NCBI GenBank assembly: GCA_017539765.1
Contig: JAFYCH010000053.1
Span: 1-5,372 of the forward strand
DNA: 5,372 bases
Source: Clostridia bacterium
GTDB lineage: Bacteria; Bacillota; Clostridia; Christensenellales; UBA1242
Reading direction: 5' to 3'
Below, piece after piece: positions 4,534 to 5,372 of this stretch. A program made the translations under genes and the position numbers. Position 1 is the first letter of the stretch; every line of letters starts with the position of its first letter. The notes below the pieces were generated by a model. That model was not told the origin of the DNA, ran no database searches, and saw only the letters and a list, made by a program, of their open reading frames with translations.

Positions 4534-5372
4534 TTATGCGATGAACTTATTTTCAAAATATTTTATTAAAATCTTTTTTGCATACTCAGTGTTTACATAA
4601 GCAAGCCAACGTAATTTTGCATTGTTTATAATATTATTATTCTCATCCTTGTCAATAATAATTTCTACCTTGTCATTCTCGTTCAATTTTGTGTAAGGAA
4701 GAAATTTTGTTTTGCTATCATTTATAATTGCATATTTAAAAGCAAACCCTATTTCTTTGTGAATTTTGAAAGCAAAGTCTAAAACAGTACTGCCTTTTTG
4801 CACTATCATAATTTCGCCCGAACTGGTTTTTACTTTTATGGTGGACATATCCAAACTATTTATATTGTCTTCATCCAAAAAATAATTTATTTTGTCATCA
4901 GTAATTCCAATAATCAAATTTTGATATTCTGCCACAGTCAAAACATATAGTTTGTAATAATTATATAATTCGTCTCTAAAAATATAATATTCCAAATTGG
5001 AAAAACCACCGATTTCTACACCCACTATTTTTAAAAAATTTAATTTATTGTTAAATTTTGAAAATACTTGTTTTGTTACAATAGCTTTATCTGTATTATT
5101 TTTTATAACAAAATAAACCGCATAATTAGGAACTTGTTGCAATTGTCCCTGCAATATATTTTCAATATTTTTTACTTTTTTCTTTTCTTTCAATGTTTCA
5201 AATACTTTTCTTTCTGATAAATCATCAATAAGAATATTAGAAAAATATTTATTATCAAAAGCATTCTGAAAAACTGATAACAAATTGCTTATGTTTTTTT
5301 TATTTGAGTTGTGATAATTATTATACTGTTCAAAAAATTCTTGTCCATTTTTCTTGTTGACAATTTTAAAAC
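4534..5372 (-). CDS. RelA/SpoT-like protein with TGS domain and degenerate synthetase region (5' end outside window)
   Basis: The frame stays open to the window edge, so the N-terminus is missing; 278 residues are visible. A TGS domain is clear at about 4842-4654: TIKVKTSSGEIMIV, KGSTVLDFAFKIHKEIG and LNENDKVEIIID match the RelA/SpoT version. It is followed by LRWLAYVNTEYAKKILIKYF, like the helices after TGS in these proteins. The protein then stops, without the zinc-finger and ACT domains of long RSH enzymes. Upstream, GGFSNLEYY and KLYVLT followed by GI nine residues later line up with the synthetase motifs GYQSLHTT and E-x-Q-x-R-T. The His and the catalytic Glu, Gln and Arg are replaced, and the stretch before TGS is short. 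Known long RSH proteins have an HD hydrolase domain at the N-terminus; whether this one does cannot be seen. The DNA is very AT-rich (12 G/C in 60 at 4861-4920). It could be a hydrolase-only or regulatory RSH. Confidence 0.88.
   Translation of the reverse strand, partial: FKIVNKKNGQEFFEQYNNYHNSNKKNISNLLSVFQNAFDNKYFSNILIDDLSERKVFETLKEKKKVKNIENILQGQLQQVPNYAVYFVIKNNTDKAIVTKQVFSKFNNKLNFLKIVGVEIGGFSNLEYYIFRDELYNYYKLYVLTVAEYQNLIIGITDDKINYFLDEDNINSLDMSTIKVKTSSGEIMIVQKGSTVLDFAFKIHKEIGFAFKYAIINDSKTKFLPYTKLNENDKVEIIIDKDENNNIINNAKLRWLAYVNTEYAKKILIKYFENKFIA

Overview
The window is AT-rich bacterial DNA that uses the standard code (TGG for Trp, TAA/TAG/TGA as stops). It has near-consensus sigma-A-type promoters, GGAG-type ribosome binding sites and A-tract/hairpin/T-tract terminators. 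Together with the gene families present, this points to a low-GC Bacillota (Clostridia-like) genome, perhaps an uncultured anaerobe. The taxon is inference only. The window holds no RNA gene, CRISPR array, transposase or gene-free stretch over 300 bases.

Layout. (1) 9-1238, plus strand: a complete U32-family protein of the TrhP/YegQ/YrrO type, probably a tRNA wobble-uridine hydroxylation factor. (2) 1249-2282: a compact cassette of two divergent genes. One encodes a two-pass membrane protein of unknown function (1274-1936, minus) and the other a 73-residue Xre-type HTH regulator (2030-2251, plus). They share a 93-bp intergenic region carrying a good minus-strand promoter and three GGGTAA/TTACCC half-sites. 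The cassette is bracketed by two terminator hairpins that are exact inverted copies of each other over 26 bp. (3) 2281-4400, minus: an apparent two-cistron operon driven by a consensus promoter at 4423-4451. Its first gene is an RNase Z-like metallo-beta-lactamase-fold hydrolase with all metal ligands. Its second is a 12-segment major facilitator transporter of the organophosphate:phosphate antiporter type, whose frame is broken exactly between transmembrane segments 6 and 7, leaving two 6-segment halves that overlap by 8 nt. (4) 4488-5372, minus: a terminator and the 3' part of a RelA/SpoT-like gene. It has a recognisable TGS domain, but its (p)ppGpp-synthetase region appears degenerate and lacks the catalytic residues.

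How it fits together. The U32 gene and the hydrolase/transporter operon converge on the cassette, and each terminator can serve transcription from both sides. The Xre protein probably represses its own promoter and that of the membrane protein. The hydrolase and transporter overlap and are probably co-expressed, so a link through a phosphorylated small molecule is possible but unproven. The most unusual items are the terminator-bracketed regulator/membrane-protein cassette, the transporter split at its central loop, and the RelA/SpoT homologue with an apparently dead synthetase.
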